37,782 bases of DNA from assembly GCA_905196835.1 (NCBI GenBank), contig CAJJWN010000031.1:1-37782 (forward strand), read 5' to 3'. Origin of the DNA: an uncultured Prevotella sp. Lineage in GTDB: Bacteria; Bacteroidota; Bacteroidia; Bacteroidales; Bacteroidaceae. The position numbers and the translations under genes were made by a program. Shown piece by piece: positions 16,211 to 24,107 of the stretch (positions are counted from its first letter, which is position 1; every line of letters starts with the position of its first letter). The notes beneath the pieces are model-generated. The model was not told the origin of the DNA. It ran no database searches and worked only from the letters and a program-made list of their open reading frames with translations.

Positions 16211-16320
16211 GCGTTGCAAAAGGCCGTCTTTTAGCCTGCAAAAGGCGGCCTTTTAGAGGGCGAAAGACGGCCTTTTGCACGACGATTTGCGGCCTTTTGG
16301 AATGCAAAAGACCGCCTTTC
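16211..16320. repeat. 22-bp tandem palindrome array C (5 units)
   Basis: Five consecutive 22-base units ending at 16232, 16254, 16276, 16298 and 16320. Cores: GCAAAAGGCCGTCTTTT, GCAAAAGGCGGCCTTTT, GCGAAAGACGGCCTTTT, ACGATTTGCGGCCTTTT and GCAAAAGACCGCCTTTC. This is the longest array in the window. It ends directly against a TATATTTG box (16323-16330). Confidence 0.95.
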
Positions 16321-16322
16321 GC

Positions 16323-16330
16323 TATATTTG
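16323..16330 (+). promoter_or_regulatory. -7-like box abutting array C
   Basis: TATATTTG preceded by CGCCTTTCGC. Nearly the same string (CGCCTTTCAC-TATATTTGC) recurs 88 bases downstream as the better placed promoter, so the two look like a duplication. The -33 spacing here is poor (22-23 bases). Confidence 0.4.
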
Positions 16331-16386
16331 CTTCACGAATATAGGACGCGGCTCGGCCATGTCAAGCCAAAAAACTGCGTTTTTTG

Positions 16387-16418
16387 CTTGCCATTGCGCT
16401 CGCCTTTCACTATATTTG
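16387..16418 (+). promoter_or_regulatory. Promoter of the DUF4026-like gene
   Basis: CTTG (16387-16390), a 20-base spacer and TATATTTG (16411-16418), ending 53 bases before the ATG at 16472. Confidence 0.7.
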
Positions 16419-16471
16419 CAATGGTGTTTGAAACGCCGGGAACTAACCTCGAAACAACCGTATTTTGAATT

Positions 16472-18229
16472 ATGACACGCGAAGAAGAACTGATAGAGAA
16501 GATACAACAGATGTGCGACGACGACCGCGAGGAGGAGGTGGTGCGGATGATTGACGCCCTGCCCGCAGAGGAACGCACGTACAAGATAGTAGGATTGCAG
16601 GCGAGGACACTGTCTAACCTGGCCGGCATGATACGCAACGGATATTACGACTGCGCCCTTGACCCTGACACGCTCGACCGGCGCGCGCTGAAAATACTCA
16701 CCGACACGACCGACGAGGGGAAGGACGACCCTAACTGGTGGTGCCGCAACGGATATACGCGAATGAACCTGGGGATGGAGGCCGAGGCCATACCTTACTT
16801 CGAGCACGTTATGACGCTAATCGACGACGACCCGGAGACGCTGGAATTCTGGAGCGACGTGCCCGAAGCGATAGAGAAATGCCGCCGAATAACAAGCTTC
16901 CTCGAGCGTCCGTCGGAACAGGAACCGCCTTACGCTAAGACGCGCTCGTGGATGATAGCCATACCGAGGAACGAAAGCTACGCGCTCGACATCGATTTGA
17001 CGACGGCCCGCATAAGGACACTTGAAGGCGTGGATGACGTAGAGCTGAAAGAGGTCGGCAAGGAGCTGACGGGCACGGTATTGAGCCTTACAGGCAGGTT
17101 TGGCGGTGAAACGTTTGAATGCGAGATTGACGAGGTGACGGCGTTCAACCCCAACGGTCTGAAATACGGCACTTACTTCAACGCAGCCGACACCGAGATG
17201 CTGACACAACGCCTGTCGGGCTACGCCGTAGACATGAAGCCCGGCCGCGGCAAACCGCTTGACTGGCTGCACCTGCAACTGCGCATAGCCGACATTGTGG
17301 TGCCCGACATGCTGGTGCTTCACGACCTGTCGTCACGCCAGGCCCTTTCCGGCCTGTGGGTGAAGAGGGCAGCCGGCTCGGCCGTCGCTCCCCCACCCGA
17401 CTTCGCGTTCAGCATAAACCGTGAGCGCAACGCCGCAGGCGGCGACGTGTGGCTGTACACATCGGGACTGGAACGCTTCGGACTGCCCGACCTGGAAATA
17501 ATGCACGGCACGCCCAACCATGAGGAATGCCACAACCTGCTGCTGACCGTAACGGCACGGACGCTGATGGGACGCACCGACACACGCACGGAAGCATACG
17601 GCGCATATCCGCCGAAAATAGAACAGCCAATAGCCATGATGGACGGCGGAGTGCCGCTATACATACGCCTGCTGCCATGGCCGGAAGCCATAAAGGACGG
17701 CGACAGGAACACATGCGCACCGGGCTCGATACGCACAAGACTGGAACGGATGAACTCAAAATCGTGCGTGCTCTTCGCCTGCCCTGACGAACAGGCCGCA
17801 GCGGAAGACAAATATCAGCCGCTATGGACCATGGACGACTTCCTGACCAACGACTTGGCGGCCGGAATGAAATCGTTGGTTGACAGCGAAGAAACCGAAA
17901 GACGCAGCCGCATAGCAGCCGAACGGCTCGACATAATGGAACGCGCCGCACGCAATGCGCCACAGCAAGAAGTGCTGCTGATGCTCTGGCTTGAAGATGA
18001 AGACGGCGAACCAATGGACAAATGGGCAAGAATAACAAAGTATTCCGACCGCCATAACTTTGAGGCGGAGATTGAGGAAGACGGCGACAAGACGGGCATA
18101 AGGTTTGTAAACGAGCCTGACGGACGCATAATAAGCTGGGCTATACCGGCAGGGAACTTCCTCATCACACCTGACAACGCCTACGTCCTTGACGCTGAAC
18201 CTAAACTGAAAGCAAAGCTCGGACTATAA
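16472..18229 (+). CDS. Large cytoplasmic protein, DUF4026-like with N-terminal TPR-like helices
   Basis: 585 residues, no signal peptide or membrane segment. Residues 1-~150 are helical and TPR-like (ALKILTDTTDEG...WCRNGYTRMNLGMEAEAIPYFEHVM). The central part (~150-470) is a mixed fold with many aromatic residues (WMIAIPRNESYALDI; RPLAR-free linker; TNDLAAGMKSLVDSEE) that I associate with DUF4026 proteins of Bacteroidota and Firmicutes. The last ~90 residues are a small beta-rich domain (MLWLEDEDGEPMDKWARI...SWAIPAGNFLI). The family's function is not known; the assignment is from memory of its style and is only moderate. It is transcribed against its neighbours, from its own promoter next to array C, and ends at a two-way terminator. 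Confidence 0.7.
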   Translation: MTREEELIEKIQQMCDDDREEEVVRMIDALPAEERTYKIVGLQARTLSNLAGMIRNGYYDCALDPDTLDRRALKILTDTTDEGKDDPNWWCRNGYTRMNLGMEAEAIPYFEHVMTLIDDDPETLEFWSDVPEAIEKCRRITSFLERPSEQEPPYAKTRSWMIAIPRNESYALDIDLTTARIRTLEGVDDVELKEVGKELTGTVLSLTGRFGGETFECEIDEVTAFNPNGLKYGTYFNAADTEMLTQRLSGYAVDMKPGRGKPLDWLHLQLRIADIVVPDMLVLHDLSSRQALSGLWVKRAAGSAVAPPPDFAFSINRERNAAGGDVWLYTSGLERFGLPDLEIMHGTPNHEECHNLLLTVTARTLMGRTDTRTEAYGAYPPKIEQPIAMMDGGVPLYIRLLPWPEAIKDGDRNTCAPGSIRTRLERMNSKSCVLFACPDEQAAAEDKYQPLWTMDDFLTNDLAAGMKSLVDSEETERRSRIAAERLDIMERAARNAPQQEVLLMLWLEDEDGEPMDKWARITKYSDRHNFEAEIEEDGDKTGIRFVNEPDGRIISWAIPAGNFLITPDNAYVLDAEPKLKAKLGL

Positions 18230-18323
18230 GTAAAATAACGAAGCTCCGGCCATTAACCAAAACCTTGCGGCAAAACATGGCCAATTCGGCTGCGACACAA
18301 CCTCAACCGAGGCTGGAATATCA

Positions 18324-18366
18324 TAAAAAAACATGCGTTCCCAAATTGAGAACGCATGTTTTTTAT
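18324..18366. terminator. Two-way terminator between convergent units
   Basis: Stem ACATGCGTTC / GAACGCATGT with loop CCAAATTGA, flanked by A7 on the left and T6 on the right. It can end both the DUF4026-like gene and the Ton cluster. Confidence 0.9.
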
Positions 18367-18387
18367 TTATGGTTTTTTATAACATTT

Positions 18388-19812
18388 TTACTTCAAAACA
18401 CTCAAGGCCTGGGTTGCCGTGGGGTTCTGCGGGTCGATGGCTATCACCTTCTCATAGTATGTCTTGGCGTTAGCGTTATCCTCCTTAACGATGTAATAAT
18501 AGCCGAGATAGAGGTAAGGCTCGATAAGGAGCTTAGGATTGTCAGCGTGCTCTGTCTGTGCGAGCTGTGCATACTCCTCATAATAAGGCTTTGCAAGGCC
18601 TTGTGTCGTCTCCGGGTCAAGCTGCGAATTGATACGTGCACGCATCCTTGTTGCGTATAGCTTGTTGCTGGGAGACTCAGTAGCAATACGTCCGTAAATC
18701 TCGTCCGCCTTCTTGAAAGCGTTGATTTTATCTGTGCCTAGCGAATCGATGCTTGCAGCCTGCTGCATGTACAGCTGTGCAAGGCCGTCAAGGTCAGGTA
18801 CTGACGGCTTCTCTATCTTGCCAAGATACTCGTCATAGTAAGCCAGACCATTGGTGAAATCGCCCTTTGCGATATACGCGTCAGAAAGCTGCTTGCGCAC
18901 ATCGTTAAGCTCTGCGTTCAATTCCAAAGCACTCTTGAACTGCTCGATGGCCTTGTCATAAGCACTGTCACCCATAAGGGCATAGCCGTAATACTGGTGG
19001 TCACGGGCAGAAATCTTAGCACTGTCTGACTTGTTGAACAACGCATCAGCATACTTCAAAGCGTTCTTGTAATCCTTCAAGTCAGTATAATTGTAGAACG
19101 TGATACGGTTCATCGCAGCGTCACGGGGATTTTTGTTCACACCGAACAATGACACCTCAAGGCTCTTCTTGGAGTCTGCCATGAGCAATGCGGCGGTAGC
19201 ATATTCTGTAAGGTAATTCTCCTTCAACTGGTTCAAATCAACCTTGCCATAATATTCGATGGCCTTGTCAAACTTGTTCGCGCCATAGAAGAAGTGTGCA
19301 GCCTCGGCGTCAACAGGATAGGAGGGGTCAACACTGCGCAACTCCTCAAGCTTCGCCACAGCGCCTTCGGGGTCAACCTTACGATAAACGGCCGCATACT
19401 TGATGTAACCCGTAGGATTTGTCGGGTCGAAATGTATCGCCTGGTTGTAATAACTTGCTGCGCCTCCACCCTCGTTGCTGCTCAAAGCGGCAAGGTCGCC
19501 AAGAAGGATAGACGCAAGAGCCTTACCCTTATTGTCCTTTCCACGGTCAAGTGCCATGGTAGCATACTCACGAGCCGACGCAGTGTCCTTGATTTCAAGG
19601 AAAGCACGGCCTAATCCGGCCAAAGCTTCGGCGTTTTTCTTGTTTTCCTTAACAAAGTCTTTCACCTGGTCCTCAATAGCGGCTGGGTTTGACTTGTTAT
19701 CAACTACGACCTTGGTTATAGTCTCTACTTGTGACTTAACGTCTTGTGCTACAGATGGAGCAGATACAACTGATATCAAAGCTCCTGCTAACAAATATTT
19801 TATTGCTTTCAT
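18388..19812 (-). CDS. Secreted TPR protein of the Ton cluster
   Basis: 474 residues from the ATG at 19812, which begins a signal peptide (KAIKYLLAGALISVVSAPSVAQ). The rest is a run of tetratricopeptide helices, for example AGLGRAFLEIKDTASAREYATMAL, NQAIHFDPTNPTGYIKYAA and YYEKVIAIDPQNPTATQAL. It is therefore probably a periplasmic scaffold. It is the last gene of the exbB-exbD-exbD-tonB-pstS-like cluster, 110 bases after the pstS-like gene, with the terminator just past its stop. Similar gene order occurs in other Bacteroidota, suggesting a structural or adaptor role with the Ton motor; its actual partner is unknown. Confidence 0.85.
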   Translation of the reverse strand: MKAIKYLLAGALISVVSAPSVAQDVKSQVETITKVVVDNKSNPAAIEDQVKDFVKENKKNAEALAGLGRAFLEIKDTASAREYATMALDRGKDNKGKALASILLGDLAALSSNEGGGAASYYNQAIHFDPTNPTGYIKYAAVYRKVDPEGAVAKLEELRSVDPSYPVDAEAAHFFYGANKFDKAIEYYGKVDLNQLKENYLTEYATAALLMADSKKSLEVSLFGVNKNPRDAAMNRITFYNYTDLKDYKNALKYADALFNKSDSAKISARDHQYYGYALMGDSAYDKAIEQFKSALELNAELNDVRKQLSDAYIAKGDFTNGLAYYDEYLGKIEKPSVPDLDGLAQLYMQQAASIDSLGTDKINAFKKADEIYGRIATESPSNKLYATRMRARINSQLDPETTQGLAKPYYEEYAQLAQTEHADNPKLLIEPYLYLGYYYIVKEDNANAKTYYEKVIAIDPQNPTATQALSVLK

Positions 19813-19922
19813 AATCAAAATGTTTTTACTAACAATCATTTTTACTAATATCAAAACGTCCGAAAAACACTCTTGTTCAACACAGTCTTCTACTTACTAA
19901 GACCAAACTGCCATCAAAAAGT

Positions 19923-20882
19923 TTAATCGCTGCTGACGTTCACAGTCCTGACAGTTATGTCGCCACGCACAGGCAACAAACCGGACTTGAATATTATAAG
20001 CTGCCCCTTGGGCTGTTCTATAAAATGTGCGAACCCCCACGGAAGTCCGTTTATCGGGTCATTGAGCAACGCATATATTGTTCTTACCAACGGATATCGT
20101 CCGTCAAGCAAGTATGCCTGATAAGGCTTCCAGCTGTTCATATAAGTAGCTGTATCAAGCCTGCTTACAGACATTACAGTTATATTCTTCTTGAATGTGG
20201 TGTTTGTGGTATCACGCTTGTCGTTCAACCAGTTGGAACCGATTATTCCGATAGCGTTTGGAGTCTTCTCTACATAGTCAATTACTTCCTTACTGGTCTT
20301 GGCCGCCACAATGTTTGGACTATTTATAGGCTTGCCGTCAAGTAATGAATCTACACAGAAATGAACCGCACTCGACTTCTTATTGTCGAAAACCACTAAA
20401 ATATCACCTCGTTTTGACCCGGGCACAATGTCGCTCCAAGTCTTTGCCTGCCCACTAAGAACACGCTTAATATCCTTGACGGTTATACACGAGTCTGTAT
20501 TTTCCTTGTTGATGATAAGCGAAAGCCCGTCATATGCCAAACGTATGGCAACAGGCAGATAATTACGGGCCTTTAAATTCTCAAATTCCTCTTTGGTAAA
20601 ATTCCGTGAAGTAATGGCAAGCTGTATGCTGTCCGTCATAAGCATGTTGACAGCATCAAGCTCGTTTGTATAAATCGGAGTCAGCTTGGCCTCACGATAT
20701 ATACTTTCAAAAACTTGTATCTGTTCGTCTATAATAGGGCTAAAACTTTCGTCAGAAGCGAAAGATATCGCTCCTGACGAATAAGTATCTGTCCTACCGT
20801 TCTTGGGTTTGTCGGCACAAGCCGATACAAACCACAAGAGCAGTGTAAATCCTACTAAACCGTAGAATAGTCCTTTCTTCAT
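19923..20882 (-). CDS. PstS-like substrate-binding lipoprotein
   Basis: 319 residues, lipoprotein signal with Cys22 (LLWFVSAC). The body has the PstS/PBP-like pattern: a first lobe (AISFASDESFSPIIDEQIQVFESIY), DSIQLAITSRNFTKEE, YDGLSLIINKEN and ITVKDIKRVLSGQAKTWSDI, then a second lobe with NAIGIIGSNW and YPLVRTIYALL. No PstC, PstA or PstB genes are nearby, so it is unlikely to feed a classic phosphate ABC importer. It lies 10 bases after tonB, inside the Ton cluster. It may sense or bind a ligand in the periplasm, or be a structural partner; phosphate as ligand is unproven. Confidence 0.85.
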   Translation of the reverse strand: MKKGLFYGLVGFTLLLWFVSACADKPKNGRTDTYSSGAISFASDESFSPIIDEQIQVFESIYREAKLTPIYTNELDAVNMLMTDSIQLAITSRNFTKEEFENLKARNYLPVAIRLAYDGLSLIINKENTDSCITVKDIKRVLSGQAKTWSDIVPGSKRGDILVVFDNKKSSAVHFCVDSLLDGKPINSPNIVAAKTSKEVIDYVEKTPNAIGIIGSNWLNDKRDTTNTTFKKNITVMSVSRLDTATYMNSWKPYQAYLLDGRYPLVRTIYALLNDPINGLPWGFAHFIEQPKGQLIIFKSGLLPVRGDITVRTVNVSSD

Positions 20883-20892
20883 ATTGCTTTAT

Positions 20893-21720
20893 TTACTGCA
20901 ATTTGAACGTTACAGGCAGTGTGTACCTAACGTTGACGCTGGTACCGTTCTGCTTACCCGGAGTCCAGTTAGGCATACTGCTTACCACACGTACAGCCTC
21001 TCTGTCCAATGACGGGTCTACACCACGGGCAACCCTTACGTCTGAAATAGAACCAGTCTTGCTTACGACAAACTGAACGATAACTCGTCCTTCTATGCCA
21101 TTCTCCGCTGCGATGACAGGATATTTGATATTATCTCTTAACCACTGCATCAAAGCACCTTGGCCACCAGGGAATGAAGGCTGCTCTTCAACAACGTCGA
21201 AGACCTTGTTCTCTTCTTCCTTCGGAGGCTCCGGCTGGGCGATTTCCTCTTTTGCCTTAAGCACTTCACCACCAACTTCGTCGTTACCTACAACGTTGAA
21301 AGCACCGATGGTTGTCTTCGTCTTCTGGAGGTCGTCCTGATTCTTCATTTCTTCTTCAGGTTTCACATCCTCGTCTTTCTTAATGACAGGTGCCGTAAAC
21401 TTAATTGAGCTCTTAACCTTCTCTACCGGCTTCGGCGGTTCAATCTTGACGGGAGCCTTCTTCTCAACCTTTGCCTCTTTCTTCGTCTGTATCTGAGAAA
21501 GTTCGACAGCGGTTGTAACAGCAACCCTCTGATTGGCCTGAATCACATTTTTAATCGCTATGGCAGAGAATATGACAACAGCAGCAATAAGCACGATTAA
21601 GATAGACCAAATGTTGCGCTTGCCAGTGCTCTTGCGAAGCCTGTATGCTCCGTAAGACTGGTTTCTGCCTTCAAACACAAGGTCACACCATGCATTAGAT
21701 ATTAAATCTACTTTTGACAT
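20893..21720 (-). CDS. tonB: TonB-family energy transducer
   Basis: 275 residues. The N-terminal cytoplasmic segment has the Bacteroidota signature NQSYGAYRLRK (20-30). A single membrane anchor follows (~38-56, WSILIVLIAAVVIFSAIAI). A Pro/Lys/Glu-rich periplasmic span covers ~70-170. The TonB C-terminal domain has FPGGQGALMQWLRDNIKYP, GIEGRVIVQFVV, then ALTP-type MPNWTPGKQNG and VRYTLPVTF. It links the ExbB/ExbD proton motor to outer-membrane TonB-dependent transporters. It follows the second exbD gene by 39 bases. Confidence 0.95.
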   Translation of the reverse strand: MSKVDLISNAWCDLVFEGRNQSYGAYRLRKSTGKRNIWSILIVLIAAVVIFSAIAIKNVIQANQRVAVTTAVELSQIQTKKEAKVEKKAPVKIEPPKPVEKVKSSIKFTAPVIKKDEDVKPEEEMKNQDDLQKTKTTIGAFNVVGNDEVGGEVLKAKEEIAQPEPPKEEENKVFDVVEEQPSFPGGQGALMQWLRDNIKYPVIAAENGIEGRVIVQFVVSKTGSISDVRVARGVDPSLDREAVRVVSSMPNWTPGKQNGTSVNVRYTLPVTFKLQ

Positions 21721-21759
21721 TGTCTTTACGTTTTAAATGTTAACCAACGATAATTACCG

Positions 21760-22413
21760 TCAGTTGATGCGCACGCCCTTCTTACCGAGGAGCTGCTTAT
21801 CTTCCGGAGTAATGTTGTCGATGACATACTTACCAATACTGCAAATCTGCATCTCGTCCAGAGCGTCAACCAAATTCTTATAAGAAGCGTCGTCCGTAGC
21901 CTTGATGATTATAGTCAAGGTAGGTATCTTCTGTCCGGCAACTTCGCCGTTCTTCAGTTTCTCAAGCTCCTTATTGTAAATGGAATCAGGATACTTAGCC
22001 GGGTCTTTCAGCTTTTTGGCGTCAAGCTCCAACTTTGCTTTCATAATAGCAGCCACTGGCACAGTACCATCTTCTGTCACGTGGTTGATAAGCACGCTAC
22101 GGATGCCATCCTTTCCCCATGTTGTCTCCTTCAGACAAGAAGGGTCTTCATAGTTAGGTATTCCCGCAACATAATAAATCTTATCATTGCCCGCTACAAA
22201 GATAGTGATGGTCTGCGAAGCCTTGGTCGCTGTCTTGTCTTGCTCCTGCACGTTCTTATCATTACTCGGCATGGTCAAGAGCATAGCCTGAGGCTTGCTC
22301 AAGGATGTACACAGCATGAAGAACGTAATAAGAAGCATCATCATGTCCACCATAGGCGTGAAGTCCACGCGAAGGTCGATTTTCTTCTGTCTACTTGTAT
22401 TCTTTTTTGCCAT
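21760..22413 (-). CDS. exbD: ExbD/TolR-family motor protein, second copy
   Basis: 217 residues with one N-terminal membrane segment (MVDMMMLLITFFMLCTSL) carrying the conserved proton-pathway Asp at 23, after DFTP. The periplasmic part is longer than in E. coli ExbD, with an insertion (~60-150, GNDKIYYVAGIPNYEDPS...) before LTIIIKATDDASYKNLVDALDEM. It starts three bases after the first exbD gene, so the two are co-translated; the pair may assemble as a heterodimer in the ExbB ring. Confidence 0.95.
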   Translation of the reverse strand: MAKKNTSRQKKIDLRVDFTPMVDMMMLLITFFMLCTSLSKPQAMLLTMPSNDKNVQEQDKTATKASQTITIFVAGNDKIYYVAGIPNYEDPSCLKETTWGKDGIRSVLINHVTEDGTVPVAAIMKAKLELDAKKLKDPAKYPDSIYNKELEKLKNGEVAGQKIPTLTIIIKATDDASYKNLVDALDEMQICSIGKYVIDNITPEDKQLLGKKGVRIN

Positions 22414-22416
22414 GAC

Positions 22417-23028
22417 TTAGTCCTCCACCTTTTTATAAGAAGTGATAAGCTCGTAACGGTTCTGGTTCATGTCCTGTAGTTCAGACATAACTTTTTTGAT
22501 GACCTTATAAGGAGTCTTCTCGTCTGCCTTTATGGCCAGCTTCATGTCTGAATTAGCGTCAGTTACAGTCTTCACCCAAAGTTGGAACTCACTCATACCT
22601 CCGTCAATGCTGTCCGTGGGAACACCTTTATCCTGCTGAAAAGCATTCATTTGGCTGGATTCCTGATTAAGGAACGTTCCCATATCGTTCATTGACACAC
22701 CGATATTCGTAGCACTACGTACATTCTTCATCTGTGTCCCGTTCAGTGAAACCCCGAACTGGTCAGCCATGGTGCCAAGAGCGGCCTCCATGTCACCCGG
22801 CTTATCCCAGCCCAAGAACACCTTACCCTTATTGTCAATAAGGATTGTCAGGACATTCTTGTCTGTGACCTTGACCTCGGAGACTGAGCCTGGAGTAACA
22901 ACCTTGACAGCCTCATTCTTCACAAACGTAGACGTCAACATGAAGAACGTAAGCAGCAAGACCATCACGTCGCTCATCGGGGTCATGTCTATCCAGATGG
23001 ACTGCCTCTTAATTTTTACTTTACCCAT
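22417..23028 (-). CDS. exbD: ExbD/TolR-family motor protein, first copy
   Basis: 203 residues. N-terminal IDMTPMSDVMVLLLTFFML holds the conserved Asp (20) in the membrane segment. The periplasmic domain includes VLTILIDNKGKVFLGWDKPGD and an insertion (~85-135) before LAIKADEKTPYKVIKKVMSELQ. It differs clearly in sequence from the second copy, so they are paralogues, not a recent duplication. It follows exbB by 29 bases. Confidence 0.95.
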   Translation of the reverse strand: MGKVKIKRQSIWIDMTPMSDVMVLLLTFFMLTSTFVKNEAVKVVTPGSVSEVKVTDKNVLTILIDNKGKVFLGWDKPGDMEAALGTMADQFGVSLNGTQMKNVRSATNIGVSMNDMGTFLNQESSQMNAFQQDKGVPTDSIDGGMSEFQLWVKTVTDANSDMKLAIKADEKTPYKVIKKVMSELQDMNQNRYELITSYKKVED

Positions 23029-23057
23029 AGTAATTAAAATTTAAAGGGTTAGTAAAA

Positions 23058-23888
23058 TTAAGCTTCGTCCGTATGATTGGCTTCGTATGTCTGAGCAATA
23101 GAATAACCAACCTCATCGAGTGCGTATGTCAGCTTGTCGATCTTGTTTGTGAATGTGTTATATGCAATAACCGAGCACCAAGAAGTCAAAATACCGAACG
23201 CGGTGTTAATCAACGCCTCAGAAATACCAGTAGAAAGAGCGAGAGAGTCGCCGCCACCACCAGCTGCCAAAGCCTGGAATGAACGAATCATACCGATGAC
23301 GGTACCGAGAAGTCCCGTAAGGGTACCAAGAGTAACGATGGTTGCAAGAATCGGGAGGTTCATCTGCAACGTAGGCATTTCAAGCTGTGTAGCCTCTTCG
23401 TGAGCCTGCTGGATTTTAGCCACCTTCTGTGCTTTCTTCAAGCCGGGAGCCGTTTCCATCTCCTTGTATGCGCGGAGAGAAGCAGAAACGACATTGGCAA
23501 CAGAACCTCTCTGCTTGTCACAAATGCTCTGTGCGCCTGCAAAATCGCCCTTGCTTACGGCTGCTTTCACATTCAAAACGAACTTAGCCAAAGAGCCTTT
23601 GCCGAAAGCGGTGCGGAGAGCGAGCCAGCGCTCGATGCTCAATGCGATGACGGTAAGCAAAAGGGTCTGGATGATAGGCACGATTATACCACCTTTGTAA
23701 ATAGTTCCGAGAAGGTTTGTCGGATGACCTGCGGGGTCGTTGCCTGCGAAGTTAGAAGGATTGCCGAGCAGGAGCGTGTATATGCAAATCGCGATGATAA
23801 GACATACAACGATAACCCAAATCGCTGCTCTAATTCCCTGGAAGCCCTGGCTTTTCTTAGGGCTTGCTGCCTTTTGTGTAGTTGCCAT
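23058..23888 (-). CDS. exbB: ExbB/TolQ/MotA-family proton channel
   Basis: 276 residues and first gene of the Ton cluster. An extra N-terminal membrane segment (~21-42) precedes the three usual ones (~68-90, ~178-200, ~222-246). Conserved features include ERWLALRTAFGKG, the LPILATIVTLGTLTGLLGTVIGMI segment with its polar Thr residues, and GISEALINTAFGI. Together with ExbD it forms the inner-membrane proton channel that powers TonB. A -7 box lies 108 bases upstream. Confidence 0.95.
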   Translation of the reverse strand: MATTQKAASPKKSQGFQGIRAAIWVIVVCLIIAICIYTLLLGNPSNFAGNDPAGHPTNLLGTIYKGGIIVPIIQTLLLTVIALSIERWLALRTAFGKGSLAKFVLNVKAAVSKGDFAGAQSICDKQRGSVANVVSASLRAYKEMETAPGLKKAQKVAKIQQAHEEATQLEMPTLQMNLPILATIVTLGTLTGLLGTVIGMIRSFQALAAGGGGDSLALSTGISEALINTAFGILTSWCSVIAYNTFTNKIDKLTYALDEVGYSIAQTYEANHTDEA

Positions 23889-24107
23889 AATTTTAATTTA
23901 ATTTGTTAGTTAATTATTAAGTTATAAAGTTTCGATTTAACGTTAATAGACGTTTCTGTTTTTCATTATAAGGTCATCAGCTTGTGAAGTAGCACACAAA
24001 GATAACCATATTACAAGTAACAAAAGCATCAACAGCCAAGTTTTTAACAATGTTTTTGACTTTTATCAATATCTTTTCGTTACAAGAAACGTTTTATTCA
24101 GAAACAT
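23889..24107. other. AT-rich leader and promoter region of the Ton cluster
   Basis: Apart from the -7 box at 23997-24004 there is AT-rich sequence with no ORF or clear RNA structure. Confidence 0.5.
23997..24004 (-). promoter_or_regulatory. -7 box of the Ton cluster
   Basis: TATCTTTG on the minus strand; a -33 match at the usual spacing is weak. Predicts a ~100-base leader before exbB. Confidence 0.55.

Noticed and set aside
16211..16320. 22-bp arrays as a CRISPR locus
   Set aside because: The units are contiguous with only a 5-base linker; there are no unique ~30-base spacers and no cas genes anywhere in the window.
19923..20882. Assigning the PstS-like gene to a phosphate ABC importer
   Set aside because: No pstC, pstA, pstB or phoU lies nearby and the gene is embedded in a Ton cluster.
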